Source: Polaribacter reichenbachii
GTDB taxonomy: Bacteria > Bacteroidota > Bacteroidia > Flavobacteriales > Flavobacteriaceae
Length of the DNA: 64,000 nucleotides
Assembly (NCBI RefSeq): GCF_001975665.1
Contig: NZ_CP019419.1
Location: 2,463,501-2,527,500, forward strand
Reading direction: 5' to 3'
Shown: positions 34,962 through 45,359 of the stretch, piece by piece
Layout: every line of letters begins with the position of its first letter
How positions within the stretch are numbered: position 1 is the first letter of the stretch
The notes under the pieces: generated by a model
Seen by the model: the letters and a program-made list of their open reading frames with translations, nothing else
Told to the model about the DNA's origin: nothing
Databases searched by the model: none
Made by a program: the position numbers and the translations under genes

Positions 34962-36068
34962 ATGTCAATTTTATCACCTAAATACAAAAGAGATTTTTAT
35001 AAAATTCTTCCTTTTGGAATTATTTGGTTGATTTTCGGTTTAATATTTCTATGGATTGAATATGCTGCAGTAATTGTTTTAGGAGATCAGAAATTTTCTA
35101 AATCAACAATTTATCTTACTCCAAAAATTTTTCTTTTTGCAAGTACTAGTATTTTTTTTATTGGATGCTTTGTAGGTTTTTTAGAAGTACGTTTTATCAA
35201 TAAATATTTTGTTACTAAAAGTTTTCCAACAAAATTAATAGGAAAATTAACTATATATGTAGTTTTAATGCTGGTTATTATGTTCATTTTTTATCATTTA
35301 GCAGCAAGTATAGAAATGCAAAAATCTGTTTTTAGTACAGAGGTTTTTGAAAGGTATAAGTTTTTCTTTTTTAGTATTACAAATATAAGTACTAGTATTC
35401 AGCTTGCTTTTTCCTTATTTGTTTCATTGCTTTATGCTGAGGTTAGAGACAATTTAGGTCAGAATGTTTTACTCAATTTTTTTATTGGTAAATATCATAA
35501 ACCTGTGGTAGAAAACCGAACTTTTATGTTTACTGATATGAAAGATTCAACAAAAATAGCTGAAGAATTAGGTAACGTTAAATATTTCAATTTCTTAAGA
35601 TCTTATTATAACGATTTATCAGCAGCAATTTTAAATCATAATGGAGAAGTTTATCAATATATAGGAGACGAAATTGTAATTTCTTGGCAAAATACTAAGT
35701 GTAATGCTGCACAGAATAGTGTAGATTGCTTTTTTGATATGCAACAGAGATTATCAGAAAAAAAGGAAGAATACATAAAAAACTATAATGCATTTCCAGA
35801 GTTTAAAGCTGCAATTCATAAAGGAGATGTAACTGTTGGAGAAATAGGAGCCTTAAAAAAAGAAATATTTTTTACGGGTGATGTCTTAAATACAACTGCT
35901 CGTATTCAAAATTTATGCAATGAATATAATTCAGATTTATTAATATCTGAGTTGATAGCTAAAGACCTTAAAACTGATAATTTTGAATTGAAACCAATAA
36001 ACAATGTAGCTTTAAAAGGTAAAGCCAATACCATAAATATTGTTGGAGTTCAAAAAAAAGTAGAGTAG
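34962..36068 (+). CDS. Membrane class III adenylate/guanylate cyclase
   Basis: 368 residues with about four membrane helices in the first 160 residues and a C-terminal class III cyclase domain (about 185-365). The first metal-binding aspartate lies in MFTDMKDST (near 190) and the second in YQYIGDEIVISW (near 236). A helical linker joins the membrane part to the catalytic part. It should make cAMP or cGMP in response to a membrane signal. The next gene encodes a TolB-TPR-AraC regulator. Fusions of cyclase or AraC domains with TolB-TPR modules are common in this phylum, so the two may act together. Confidence 0.88.
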   Translation: MSILSPKYKRDFYKILPFGIIWLIFGLIFLWIEYAAVIVLGDQKFSKSTIYLTPKIFLFASTSIFFIGCFVGFLEVRFINKYFVTKSFPTKLIGKLTIYVVLMLVIMFIFYHLAASIEMQKSVFSTEVFERYKFFFFSITNISTSIQLAFSLFVSLLYAEVRDNLGQNVLLNFFIGKYHKPVVENRTFMFTDMKDSTKIAEELGNVKYFNFLRSYYNDLSAAILNHNGEVYQYIGDEIVISWQNTKCNAAQNSVDCFFDMQQRLSEKKEEYIKNYNAFPEFKAAIHKGDVTVGEIGALKKEIFFTGDVLNTTARIQNLCNEYNSDLLISELIAKDLKTDNFELKPINNVALKGKANTINIVGVQKKVE

Positions 36069-36260
36069 TTTTTATTAAATCTATCAATAATAATTTAAAC
36101 ATAATCAATTTAATAAGTATACTTTTTACTTTGTAAATCTGAAAGACAAGTCATTGTGGAGAAGATGTTTTTTATAAGATCTGTATATGAATTTTTCAAA
36201 ATAAGTATATCTTGCGTTCAGTTTTATGGCATTTTATTTTATAATAAAAAGTAATTGCAA

Positions 36261-38033
36261 ATGAAAAATAATAAATCCATAGCAGTTTTACCTTTCGTTA
36301 ATTTAAGTAATGATGCAGGTAATGAATATTTTAGTGATGGAATTACCGAAGAAATTATAAACGCTTTAACCAAAATTGAAAAATTAAAAGTTATTGCCAG
36401 AACATCTTCATTTGCATTTAAAGGTAAAAATATTGATGTAAGAAAAGTAGGCAAACAATTAGGTGTATCTACTTTATTAGAAGGTAGTGTTAGAAAAGCC
36501 AATAACAGAGTTCGTATAACAGCACAGCTTATAGATACTAAAGATGGTAGCCATTATTGGTCTAAAAATTTTGATAAAGAGCTTGTAGATATTTTTAAAT
36601 TACAAGATGAAATCAGTTTATTAATTGCCAATGAAGTTCGTAATAATTTTGGGCATTTTGATATTCAAGAGCATTTAGTAAAAAAAGTAACAAATAGCGT
36701 AGATGCTTACGAACTTTTTTTAAAAGGCCGTTATTCTCAATTACAATGGACTCCTGAATCTATGCGAACTGCAATAGAATTTTACGATAGCGCAATTGCT
36801 ACTGATGAAAATTATGCAAAAGCCTATTATGCAAATTTGCAATGTTATGGCTTATTAGCTGCTTGGGGTTTTATGCCTTATCAAGAAGGGATAGAAAAAG
36901 CGATAGGATATTTTTTAAAAGCCAAAGAAATAGATACAAAATTACCAGAATATCCTCTATCTTTTGTAGGTAGAAGTTTTTGGGGAGAGTGGGATTTTAA
37001 ATCAGCTTATACTCACATTAAACAGGTCTTAGAAATTAGCCCTAATCATACAGATGGTTTAGAAGCAATGGCTGAATTATTTATTGCCCATGGATTTTTT
37101 AAACAAGCTATTGTTTATGCAAAAAGGTTGTTAGAAATAGATCCATTATCTGCCAATAATCTATATACGCTAGCACACATTTATTATTATAAAAAAGATT
37201 TTGAAACTGCTTTAAACTATATAAGAAAAGCAATAAGTTTTGGGCCAGATTTAGAACTCGCTAATCATTTACATGTTTTATGTTTAATTTGGCTGAATAG
37301 AAAAGAGGAATTTAATGATGCTGTAAAAAATCAGAAAACAATAGATTTATACAATTTATTATATAGTGTAAAGAACGAAGGAATAATAGAAATACCGAAT
37401 TTTCAAATTGAAGAATGGGTAGATGCAGAGAAAGAAGATACACAGTTAGCACCTATACAATTGTTTATTTTAGCCAATACTAAGCATCAAGAAATTGCTT
37501 TTAATTTGCTAAAAAAATACATAAATCAAAGACGAGGTCAGATTATAAACTACAGATTCGATCCTTTATTAGAAAAGTTAAAAGCAAATACAGAATTCAA
37601 TAATTTACATCATTCAAAACTTTTTATAGAAGATATAACTTTGGATGTAAAAACCAAAAAGAGCTCTAAGATTTTAGTTGATAAAGAAGAACAAGAAACC
37701 TTTAAAGAAAAACTTTTAGACTATTTTAAAGAGAACGAACCGTATTTAAATTCGCAATTAAGTTTAAATATTTTAGCAGAAGAAGTTGATATTCATCCAA
37801 ATAAATTATCTTTTTTAATTAATGAAATAATGGGGATAAACTTTAACGAGTTTATGAATAAATATCGATTAAATCATTTTAAAAGCATTGCATTAAACCC
37901 AAAATTTAAACACATTACTATTTTAGGTTTGGCTTACGATAGTGGTTTTAACTCTAAAAGTGTGTTTAACACTTACTTTAAAAAAATAGAAGGCGTTACA
38001 CCAAGTAAATGGGTAAAATCTCAAAATATCTAA
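36261..38033 (+). CDS. TolB-like/TPR/AraC-type transcriptional regulator
   Basis: About 590 residues from ATG 36261 (an in-frame TTG six bases earlier is less likely). A TolB-N-like domain (about 1-125: SIAVLPFVNLSND, YFSDGITEEI, LEGSVRK) is followed by tetratricopeptide repeats (about 130-340) and a C-terminal AraC helix-turn-helix (about 490-590; LAEEVDIHPNKLSFLINE and LAYDSGFNSKSVFNTYFKK). No signal peptide or membrane helix is present, so it acts in the cytoplasm. TPRs probably receive a protein signal that controls DNA binding. It lies 192 bp after the cyclase gene and ends at an intrinsic terminator. Confidence 0.88.
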   Translation: MKNNKSIAVLPFVNLSNDAGNEYFSDGITEEIINALTKIEKLKVIARTSSFAFKGKNIDVRKVGKQLGVSTLLEGSVRKANNRVRITAQLIDTKDGSHYWSKNFDKELVDIFKLQDEISLLIANEVRNNFGHFDIQEHLVKKVTNSVDAYELFLKGRYSQLQWTPESMRTAIEFYDSAIATDENYAKAYYANLQCYGLLAAWGFMPYQEGIEKAIGYFLKAKEIDTKLPEYPLSFVGRSFWGEWDFKSAYTHIKQVLEISPNHTDGLEAMAELFIAHGFFKQAIVYAKRLLEIDPLSANNLYTLAHIYYYKKDFETALNYIRKAISFGPDLELANHLHVLCLIWLNRKEEFNDAVKNQKTIDLYNLLYSVKNEGIIEIPNFQIEEWVDAEKEDTQLAPIQLFILANTKHQEIAFNLLKKYINQRRGQIINYRFDPLLEKLKANTEFNNLHHSKLFIEDITLDVKTKKSSKILVDKEEQETFKEKLLDYFKENEPYLNSQLSLNILAEEVDIHPNKLSFLINEIMGINFNEFMNKYRLNHFKSIALNPKFKHITILGLAYDSGFNSKSVFNTYFKKIEGVTPSKWVKSQNI

Positions 38034-38064
38034 TCACAAAAATTACACTTTTTTAAATATTTAG

Positions 38065-38102
38065 AACACGAAATATAACTAGTTTATGTTTCGTGTTTTT
38101 TT
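38065..38102 (+). terminator. Intrinsic terminator after the AraC-type regulator gene
   Basis: AACACGAAA pairs with TTTCGTGTT (9 bp, 15-nt loop), followed by a T-run to 38102. Confidence 0.88.
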
Positions 38103-38232
38103 ATTTGCGCCAAATTGGTATCAAAAAAAATATAAATTTTAAAGATGTTCTGAATTATAATTTCGAACGATTGGCACTAGCATAATTTCCAATTTTGCAG
38201 TATCAAATTTAAAATAATTTAAAAATACCATT

Positions 38233-39486
38233 ATGAAAACACTTAACTATTTTATGATAATTCTAGTATTATCAATTACAACTTTAATGATGTCTTGTAC
38301 AAATGATGACAACATCGAAAATCCATCTTTAGATGGTATTAAAACAAATGCAGATTTAACTGAATATTTAGAAAGTCTAATTGAAACAAAAGGAGTTCCT
38401 GGCTTTTCAGTAAATGTAAGTTTAGGCAATAATATTGCTTTTCAAGAATCTTTTGGTTATGCAAATATTGCCAATCAAACACCTTACACCAATCAAACAG
38501 TAAACAACTTAGCATCTATAAGTAAAACGTTTTTAGGTGCAGCTACAGCAAAAGCTATTGAGCAAGGGCATTTTACTTTAGAAACTAATATTAATGATTT
38601 ATTGCCTATTGATATTATCAATCCTAAAAACCCAACTGCGAATATTAAAATTAAGCATTTGGTTACGCATACTTCTGGTATAGTAGATGTTCCAGACACT
38701 TACATCAGCAGTAATTATTTTATTTTAATAGATGAAGATGTAAATACAACAATTGGTAATATTTTGGTGAATGAATTGGGCATTCAGCAAATGGAACAGG
38801 TAGATTTAGACGAATATTTAGTAGAAATTTTTGATGAAGATGGAGATTTATACAATCTAGATAATTATTTAGATACAGAACCTGGTGAAACTTGGATATA
38901 TTCTAATGATGCATCTTCTTTATTGGGCTATATTATAGAGTTTGTTTCTGGTGTTTCTTTTGATGAATATGTGGCGAACTATATTTTAAATCCGTTACAA
39001 ATGAACAATTCTACTTTTAATATAGATCAAGTCGATTTTCAGAATATGGCAACTTTATATTACGATGTAAATACACCTTTTCCTAATTACGCAAATCATG
39101 GTTATGTAGAAGGTGGTTTGTATAGTAATAGCAATGATATGAGCAAATATTTATTAGATATGATGCGTGGAGCAAGAGGTGAATCTGCTACTTTATTTTC
39201 GAATCAATATTATGATTTATTATTTTCTGAACAATTACAAGCCGGAATTGTACCAATAGAATTTGCAGAAAATCACGGTTTATTTTGGTATATGAATAAT
39301 GATTATGTAATGCATGGAGGTAATAGTTTGGGTATTTCATCTCAAATACAATTAAAAAAAGATGGCTCTGCAGGTTTCTTTATCATTTCTAATATGGATG
39401 GAACTTTTACAGGTAATTCAGAAAAATGGGAAGAAGTTAAAACACTTGTTACCAATGCAATTGAAGAATATATTTCTAATAATTAA
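38233..39486 (+). CDS. Beta-lactamase-fold serine hydrolase lipoprotein
   Basis: 417-residue exported lipoprotein (lipobox LMMSC) with a class C beta-lactamase/DD-peptidase-like domain. Active-site motifs are SISK (Ser-x-x-Lys) in NNLASISKTFLG, YSN in TWIYSNDASS, and HGG in VMHGGNSLG. An insertion of about 45 residues between the first two motifs is rich in Asp/Glu. Family members include esterases, D-aminopeptidases and penicillin-binding proteins, so the substrate is not known. A second paralogue lies at 42737-43870 and a frameshifted third at 45360-46396. Confidence 0.88.
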   Translation: MKTLNYFMIILVLSITTLMMSCTNDDNIENPSLDGIKTNADLTEYLESLIETKGVPGFSVNVSLGNNIAFQESFGYANIANQTPYTNQTVNNLASISKTFLGAATAKAIEQGHFTLETNINDLLPIDIINPKNPTANIKIKHLVTHTSGIVDVPDTYISSNYFILIDEDVNTTIGNILVNELGIQQMEQVDLDEYLVEIFDEDGDLYNLDNYLDTEPGETWIYSNDASSLLGYIIEFVSGVSFDEYVANYILNPLQMNNSTFNIDQVDFQNMATLYYDVNTPFPNYANHGYVEGGLYSNSNDMSKYLLDMMRGARGESATLFSNQYYDLLFSEQLQAGIVPIEFAENHGLFWYMNNDYVMHGGNSLGISSQIQLKKDGSAGFFIISNMDGTFTGNSEKWEEVKTLVTNAIEEYISNN

Positions 39487-39589
39487 TAGAAACAAGTCGA
39501 TGTTAATTGTTTCTATTTAATAGCAAACCAACCCCATTTTATAAAAGCTCTTAAGCATTCTGAAAAAAAATATTTAAATAAACATTACA

Positions 39590-40234
39590 ATGAAAAAAAT
39601 CTTAATCATTAGCATAGCGTTTTGCGCAATAAATGTATTTGCTCAAAATAATAAAGAAATATTTGTTAACGATAGTATAGAACACAAGTACAGAATCAGT
39701 TTTCCTGCAATAATCTTAGGAAATATTGGAGATGGAGGCAAAAGAACGAATACCCAACACTTTGAGCTTCACATAAAGCGCCAATTGGATGCTAAGAATA
39801 TAGTTGGAATAAAACTAGCCACGTGGAGATTATTTCAACCTATGGGAATCCAATGGTGGGATGGACTTTTAGATAAATTAGATTCAGAAAGCGAATTTTA
39901 TCCTGGTTATTTGCGAGAAACAGGTATAGGTGTTTCTTATCAGCGTATGTTATGGAAAGGATTGTTTGCTTCGGTTGAAGTTTTACCACAATACAAAACG
40001 TACCTAGACTTAGATCATAATAAAATAGCAAATGGATTTAAGCTTTACACCTCATATCATGTGGGTTATCACTTTGCTTTTGGTAAAAAGAAAAGATTCT
40101 TTATAGAACCTCAAATTCATTGTCAAAATTGGGTGTTTGATACTAATACACCTGCAGAATTTAAGGCAATAGATAATCAGTGGAAATCCCATTTCCTTTT
40201 TGAACCTAATATTTATGTGGGATTTAAATTTTAA
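39590..40234 (+). CDS. Hypothetical exported protein, probable outer-membrane or periplasmic beta-rich protein
   Basis: 214 residues with a clear signal peptide (IISIAFCAINVFAQ). The remainder is rich in alternating aromatic residues, and the sequence ends with phenylalanine (NIYVGFKF), as in small outer-membrane barrels. No family recognised. It lies 40 bp before the NAD(P)-binding protein gene and could share its transcript. Confidence 0.65.
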   Translation: MKKILIISIAFCAINVFAQNNKEIFVNDSIEHKYRISFPAIILGNIGDGGKRTNTQHFELHIKRQLDAKNIVGIKLATWRLFQPMGIQWWDGLLDKLDSESEFYPGYLRETGIGVSYQRMLWKGLFASVEVLPQYKTYLDLDHNKIANGFKLYTSYHVGYHFAFGKKKRFFIEPQIHCQNWVFDTNTPAEFKAIDNQWKSHFLFEPNIYVGFKF

Positions 40235-40274
40235 GGTTTCGGGGCATTTAAAACTTTATAAACATAATTATAAA

Positions 40275-41135
40275 ATGAAAAAAAATAATTCACAAACCGT
40301 TTTACTTGCAGGAGCTACTGGCTATTTAGGTAGTTTTATTACTAAAGCTTTAGTTCAAGGACAATACAAAATTAAATTAATTGCAAGATCTCCTGAAAGA
40401 CTTGAATCTCTTGAAAGTGAAACGGTTAAAATTATAAAAGCTGAAGTTACTAAACCTAAATCTCTGAAAGGGATTTGTGAAGGTGTAACTACGGTTATTT
40501 CAACTGTTGGTATTACAAGGCAAAAAGATGGCTTAACCTATATGGATGTCGATTATCAAGCCAATCTCAATTTGTTAAACGAGGCCAAAAAAGCAGGAGT
40601 TAAGAAGTTTATTTACGTATCTGCAATTAATGGCGATAAGTATAGACATCTAAAAATATTTGAAGCTAAAGAAAAGTTTGTTTCAGAATTAAAAGCATCA
40701 GGAATCCATTATACAATTGTAAGACCAAATGGTTTCTTTTCTGATATGAAAGACTTTTTACAAATGGCTAAATCTGGAAGGGTTTATTTATTTGGTGATG
40801 GAAATCAGAAATTTAACCCTATTGCTGGTGAAGATTTAGCCAATTTTATTTATGAGTTATTAGATACAAATGTTAAAGAAGTTTCTGTTGGTGGTCCAGA
40901 TATTCTAAGTTTAAATGACATCAGCAAAATGGCTTTACAGACCTTAAATAAACCTGTAAAAATTACTCGTTTACCAGACGGATTTAGAAAATTTATTATC
41001 TGGAGTTTAAGAAAATTTACCAATGTAAAAACTTATGGACCAATAGAGTTTTTCTTAACACTTATGGCAAAAGATAATATTGCACCAAAATATGGTAAGC
41101 ATAGATTAATCAATTTTTATCAACAAAATTCATAA
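40275..41135 (+). CDS. NmrA/SDR-a-like NAD(P)-binding protein
   Basis: 286 residues from ATG 40275; the frame extends further upstream into the previous gene, but this start follows an A-rich leader and lies just before the nucleotide-binding motif. The motif LLAGATGYLGSFI is at residues 9-21, and SAINGDKYRHL follows strand 5. YRHLK occupies the place of the usual YxxxK. Atypical SDRs of this kind act as NAD(P)-dependent oxidoreductases or nucleotide sensors. No pathway is evident from the neighbours. Confidence 0.8.
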   Translation: MKKNNSQTVLLAGATGYLGSFITKALVQGQYKIKLIARSPERLESLESETVKIIKAEVTKPKSLKGICEGVTTVISTVGITRQKDGLTYMDVDYQANLNLLNEAKKAGVKKFIYVSAINGDKYRHLKIFEAKEKFVSELKASGIHYTIVRPNGFFSDMKDFLQMAKSGRVYLFGDGNQKFNPIAGEDLANFIYELLDTNVKEVSVGGPDILSLNDISKMALQTLNKPVKITRLPDGFRKFIIWSLRKFTNVKTYGPIEFFLTLMAKDNIAPKYGKHRLINFYQQNS

Positions 41136-41263
41136 TTCTTAAAACCAAAAATATCAATTTAAATTAGAGTATAAATAAGTACTGAAATATAAATCAGAAC
41201 GATTCACGCTCAAATCAACTGCATCTTTGCAACATAAAATTTAATATAAACAAACAAATAAAA

Positions 41264-41863
41264 ATGAAAACAAAAATTACAAGTAAAAAAATGATGAACA
41301 AATTAACGTTAATTGCATTCGTTTTAATTTCTTTTTTATCACTAGAGCAAAATGCACAAGACATACCAAATAGAGAAAAATTTATTTTCGAATTCGGAAT
41401 TGGAGGAGGAGTAATTAGCTTAGAAAATAGCGAAGGCACTCAAACTTTTGATAAATCTCAAGGAACTTCGATTTTTCCAGATTTAAAAGTAGGATATATG
41501 GTAAAAGAAAATTTAGCAATTACAGCTTCTTTACCTGGTAACATTTATAGTTTTGAAGGAAATGACAGACATTTTGGTGGAATTTTACCTGGTGTACAAT
41601 ATTGGGTTTCTAACAAATGGTGGGTAAATGGTAGTGTTGGTTTGGCAATAGATTCACCTGCTTTGTATGATGTTAATGATGCAAATGATAACTGGGACTT
41701 TGGTAAAATGGTATCATTTGGTGTTGGTTATGAATTTTATCAAAAAGAAAACTTTGCAATAAATATTCAAAGTAAAGTATTAATGGGTAGAGTTAATTTA
41801 GATAATAATCAGCATAGAGATGCAGCATCATTTGGGGTAAGTGTAGGGTTTAACTGGTTTTAA
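41264..41863 (+). CDS. Small outer-membrane beta-barrel protein
   Basis: 199 residues with a signal peptide (about 1-36; a shorter start at the ATG pair nine codons in is possible). The rest alternates polar and aromatic residues (LKVGYMVKENLAITASL, VSFGVGYEFYQKENFAI) and ends FGVSVGFNWF, the C-terminal signature of outer-membrane barrels. It resembles small OmpW/OmpX-like porins. Function unknown. It is followed after 7 bp by the alpha/beta-hydrolase gene. Confidence 0.75.
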   Translation: MKTKITSKKMMNKLTLIAFVLISFLSLEQNAQDIPNREKFIFEFGIGGGVISLENSEGTQTFDKSQGTSIFPDLKVGYMVKENLAITASLPGNIYSFEGNDRHFGGILPGVQYWVSNKWWVNGSVGLAIDSPALYDVNDANDNWDFGKMVSFGVGYEFYQKENFAINIQSKVLMGRVNLDNNQHRDAASFGVSVGFNWF

Positions 41864-41870
41864 GAACAGT

Positions 41871-42740
41871 ATGAAATCCAAAATTAAAAATACAGACAAA
41901 GCACAGATTTTAAATTTATATTATCAAAAATTAGATAATTTAGGTTTAGAGTTTGAACTACAAACTGTTGAAACAACTTTTGGAGATACAAATGTTATTA
42001 TTTTAGAAAACAATAAAAAACCACAATTAATCTTGGTGCACGGCTTTTTGGGTTGTGCTCCTTTTGCCGTAGAAACCTTAAAAGGTTTAGAAAAACATTT
42101 TAAAATTTATGCTATAGATGTTTTAGGTGAACCTAATTTAAGTGATACCTATTATTTAAATCCAGAAGAAAAAGATCATAGCAAATGGTTTTATGAAGTC
42201 ATTTCTCGTTTGCAAGTGTATAATGCTTATTTAGTAGGTATTTCTTTGGGTGGTTTTATTGGTTTAAAAGGTTTAATATCAAATTCTAAAAGGTTTAAAA
42301 AAGCATTTTTTATAAATCCGACAGGTGTTGTAAAATGGAATTTTTTTAAGACAGCTACACACGTTTTATTACCTTCTATATTATATAAAAAGTTCTATGA
42401 TCAGAAATATTTATTAAAAATTTACAATAATCTATATCCAAAAAAGGATGTTTTATTGTTAACGTTTTTATCTGAAAAAATAAAAATAACAGATATTGAT
42501 GCTTATAATTTTCCATTAATTTCTGAAAATGAGGCTAAGTCAATTCAAACACCATTTTACATAATTGCATCAGAAGATGGCGTAATTTATAAAGGTGAAG
42601 CATTAATAAAAAAGGCGAAAAAAGTGTATCATTCTTTGCAAGAATTAGTCTTTTTAAAAAATGCCAAACATAATTTGTCTAAAAAAGAGTGTAAAATCGT
42701 AATTAATTATATTTTAGAGAACACAAATACTGAAAGATGA
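41871..42740 (+). CDS. Alpha/beta hydrolase
   Basis: 289 residues, cytoplasmic. The oxyanion-loop motif HGFLGCAP is followed by the nucleophile elbow GISLGG (Ser), and the likely catalytic His lies in LKNAKHNLSKKE. This is the general esterase/lipase fold; the substrate is not apparent. The stop overlaps the start of the next gene, a serine hydrolase, by 4 bp (ATGA), so the two are cotranscribed and may act on related substrates. Confidence 0.85.
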   Translation: MKSKIKNTDKAQILNLYYQKLDNLGLEFELQTVETTFGDTNVIILENNKKPQLILVHGFLGCAPFAVETLKGLEKHFKIYAIDVLGEPNLSDTYYLNPEEKDHSKWFYEVISRLQVYNAYLVGISLGGFIGLKGLISNSKRFKKAFFINPTGVVKWNFFKTATHVLLPSILYKKFYDQKYLLKIYNNLYPKKDVLLLTFLSEKIKITDIDAYNFPLISENEAKSIQTPFYIIASEDGVIYKGEALIKKAKKVYHSLQELVFLKNAKHNLSKKECKIVINYILENTNTER

Positions 42741-43870
42741 AGACCTTAACATTATTTTTAGCGATTTTATTAAATTCAGTTTTACTAATTGCACAAGAAA
42801 ATCTTGAAGTAAAAGTTAGATATCTTTTTTATAAAGAATTAGCCAAAAATAAAATTCATAATGCTTTTTTAAATGTGCATTCTACATCTAAAAATATAAA
42901 TATTGATTTGGCAAAAGGCAATTTTGTAAACGGAGATTCAGTATCAAAAAAGAATCCTTTTTATACAGCGAGTATTGGTAAAACATTTACAGCAACCAGT
43001 ATTGCAATTTTAAAGGATAAAAACAAATTATCGTTTAAAGACAAAATAAGTAAATTTCTTTCTGCGGATGTTTTAAGCCAATTACACATTTTAAATGGGA
43101 TTGATTATTCTAATGAAATTACCATCGAAAATCTTTTGCAACACACTTCTGGTTTGCCAGATTATTTTGAAGATGAAACAATTGATGGTTCACCTAATGT
43201 AATCAACCAGCTTTTTTTACAGCCAGATAAAATCTGGACGCCAATAGAATGTATTCAGTTTACAAAGCAAAAAATGAAACCACTATTTGCACCTGGTAAA
43301 GGCTATCATTATACAGATACAGAATATGTGCTTTTAGGTTTAATAATTGAAAAAGTAAGCGGAATGGAGTTCCATAATTTTATCAAAGAGAATATTTTTA
43401 AGCCTTTACAAATGGATCAATCTTATTTTAATTTAAGATCAGAGCCAATAAAAAGCACCAATAAAATGGCTGAGATTTATGTGGGTGGTACAGAGATTTC
43501 AAGTTTTAAAAGTTTATCTGCAGATTGGGCTGGAGGAGGAATTGTTTCTACAACTTCAGATTTAATTAGTTTTCAAAAAGCACTTTTCAATAACAAAATT
43601 TTAGAACCAGAAACTTTAAAAGCGATGCAAAACTGGATACCAGAAACCATGGGAATGTATTATGGTTTTGGTTTAAGAAAAATTGTTTTGAACGAATTAA
43701 GTCCGCAATTACCAAAACTAGAATTAATAGGGCATTCAGGTAGTACAGGTTCTTTTTTATATTACTGTCCTGATTTAGATGTTTATGTATCAGGTACTTT
43801 AAATCAAGTAGAAGCAGTGCAGAATTCAATTTTGTTAATAGCAAACCTTTTAGTAGAAATTGATAAATAA
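42737..43870 (+). CDS. Exported beta-lactamase-fold serine hydrolase
   Basis: 377 residues with a signal peptide (about 1-19). Motifs: SIGK (Ser-x-x-Lys) in YTASIGKTFTA, YTD in YHYTDTEYVLLG in place of the more usual YxN, and HSG in LIGHSGSTGSF. It belongs to the same superfamily as the lipoprotein at 38233-39486 but lacks the lipobox. Translation is coupled to the alpha/beta hydrolase. Substrate unknown. Confidence 0.87.
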   Translation: MKTLTLFLAILLNSVLLIAQENLEVKVRYLFYKELAKNKIHNAFLNVHSTSKNINIDLAKGNFVNGDSVSKKNPFYTASIGKTFTATSIAILKDKNKLSFKDKISKFLSADVLSQLHILNGIDYSNEITIENLLQHTSGLPDYFEDETIDGSPNVINQLFLQPDKIWTPIECIQFTKQKMKPLFAPGKGYHYTDTEYVLLGLIIEKVSGMEFHNFIKENIFKPLQMDQSYFNLRSEPIKSTNKMAEIYVGGTEISSFKSLSADWAGGGIVSTTSDLISFQKALFNNKILEPETLKAMQNWIPETMGMYYGFGLRKIVLNELSPQLPKLELIGHSGSTGSFLYYCPDLDVYVSGTLNQVEAVQNSILLIANLLVEIDK

Positions 43871-43916
43871 GTAAATTACATATTAAATTCTGCATAGAAT
43901 TATAAATTTATTACTA

Positions 43917-45161
43917 ATGAAAAACCACAAAACCACTAAGATTTATTTTTTGATATTTTTCACTATCATTTTTCAGGTCATAAATGCTCAAAAAACAAAT
44001 TGGCAAACAGATTTAGAAACATACAGTACTCAGTTAGAAGCAAAACATATCGATTTATATAACAAAATTAGTAAACAAGATTTTCAAAAATCGGTAGAAA
44101 GAATTCAAAATATTGCGAAATCTGAAGATGATCTTAAGACAATTATTGAATTAATGAAATTAACAAAAAAAATAGGAGATGGGCACACAGCAGTTTCGTT
44201 AAGAAATTTAAATGTTCATCAATTTCCTTTTGATGTTCAACTAATAGAAAATCAATGGCGAGTTGTAAAAACAATTTCATCCGAAGAAAATATTTTAAAA
44301 ACGTCTTTGATTAAAGTTGATGGGGTTCCGATTTCAGAAGTAGTTTCTAAAGTTTCAGAAGTAGTACAATTTGTAGAAAATGAACACTCAAAAATTGTAA
44401 GAACTGCTAGTAATTTAACCATAAGTGAATTGTTATATCATTTAAACATCATTAAAAATAAAAAAACAGCACTTTTTACTTTTTTAGATGATTATAATAA
44501 CGAAATTGAAGTTGAGTTCACTGCATTAAAAAACACTGAATTAAAACAGCTAGATTATGCAACATTCGAAGTTGGTGTGCCAGAAATAACAAAGCCTAAA
44601 AATACAAAATTCGATTTTTTGTGGTTTGCTCCCATCAAAAATAAAAATGCGATTTATGTAAATTTTAAAAGCTATCCTAGCTTTGATGAAATGCAGGTTT
44701 TTGGAGAAAATTTAGTGAAATATATAACTGAAAATAATACCAAAAATATTGTAATTGATTTACGTAAAAATGGAGGAGGTGATTTGTATGTTGGTGTGGT
44801 TTTAGCTTACGCTTTAAATTTAGCAGATACTATCGATTGGAAAAATGGAGTTTATGTATTAACTTCTAATATAACATTTTCTGCTGGTACAAGTAATGCA
44901 GCTTTATTTAAACAACTTTTAAATGCCAAAATTGTTGGGCAACCTACAGGTTCTAATCCCACAGGTTACCAAGATATGGATCAGTTTCAATTGCCAAATT
45001 CTAAGTTGGTTATTACTTACTCTAAAAGAAGATTTAGGTTATCAGAAAAAATAACACAAGGTATTCAGCCAGATATTTTATTGTATCCTAAATGGGGTAA
45101 TTATACTTTGGGTAAGGATGATGTACTTTCTTTTGTTATCGAAAATTTTACCTTCTTTTAA
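43917..45161 (+). CDS. S41-family (tail-specific) serine protease
   Basis: 414 residues with a signal peptide (about 1-24). The C-terminal peptidase S41 core (about 230-390) has DLRKNGGGD and TFSAGTSNA, where the serine is the expected nucleophile. A PDZ-like region precedes it (SLIKVDGVPISEVVSKV). S41 peptidases cut at protein C-termini or process peptides outside the cytoplasm. It lies 46 bp after the serine hydrolase gene on the same strand and may be cotranscribed. Confidence 0.85.
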   Translation: MKNHKTTKIYFLIFFTIIFQVINAQKTNWQTDLETYSTQLEAKHIDLYNKISKQDFQKSVERIQNIAKSEDDLKTIIELMKLTKKIGDGHTAVSLRNLNVHQFPFDVQLIENQWRVVKTISSEENILKTSLIKVDGVPISEVVSKVSEVVQFVENEHSKIVRTASNLTISELLYHLNIIKNKKTALFTFLDDYNNEIEVEFTALKNTELKQLDYATFEVGVPEITKPKNTKFDFLWFAPIKNKNAIYVNFKSYPSFDEMQVFGENLVKYITENNTKNIVIDLRKNGGGDLYVGVVLAYALNLADTIDWKNGVYVLTSNITFSAGTSNAALFKQLLNAKIVGQPTGSNPTGYQDMDQFQLPNSKLVITYSKRRFRLSEKITQGIQPDILLYPKWGNYTLGKDDVLSFVIENFTFF

Positions 45162-45359
45162 ATGAAGTTGTATTAATTAAAAACTCGAAATACGTACCAA
45201 ACTAAAAAGATTTTATTATGATAGAAAATTATATTCTAAAAAATACAATTCAGTATCAAATAATTACAGTTTAGTATGTATTAATTTTAGAACTTATCGT
45301 TTTTTATAAACTTTGTAAAAATTAAGCGAAGTTATATATCTAAATTAATCCAACTAAAA

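Noticed and set aside
40200..40274. Upstream extension of the NmrA-like protein
   Set aside because: The added residues overlap the preceding gene and do not fit the family; ATG 40275 has an A-rich leader and sits just before the NAD(P)-binding motif.
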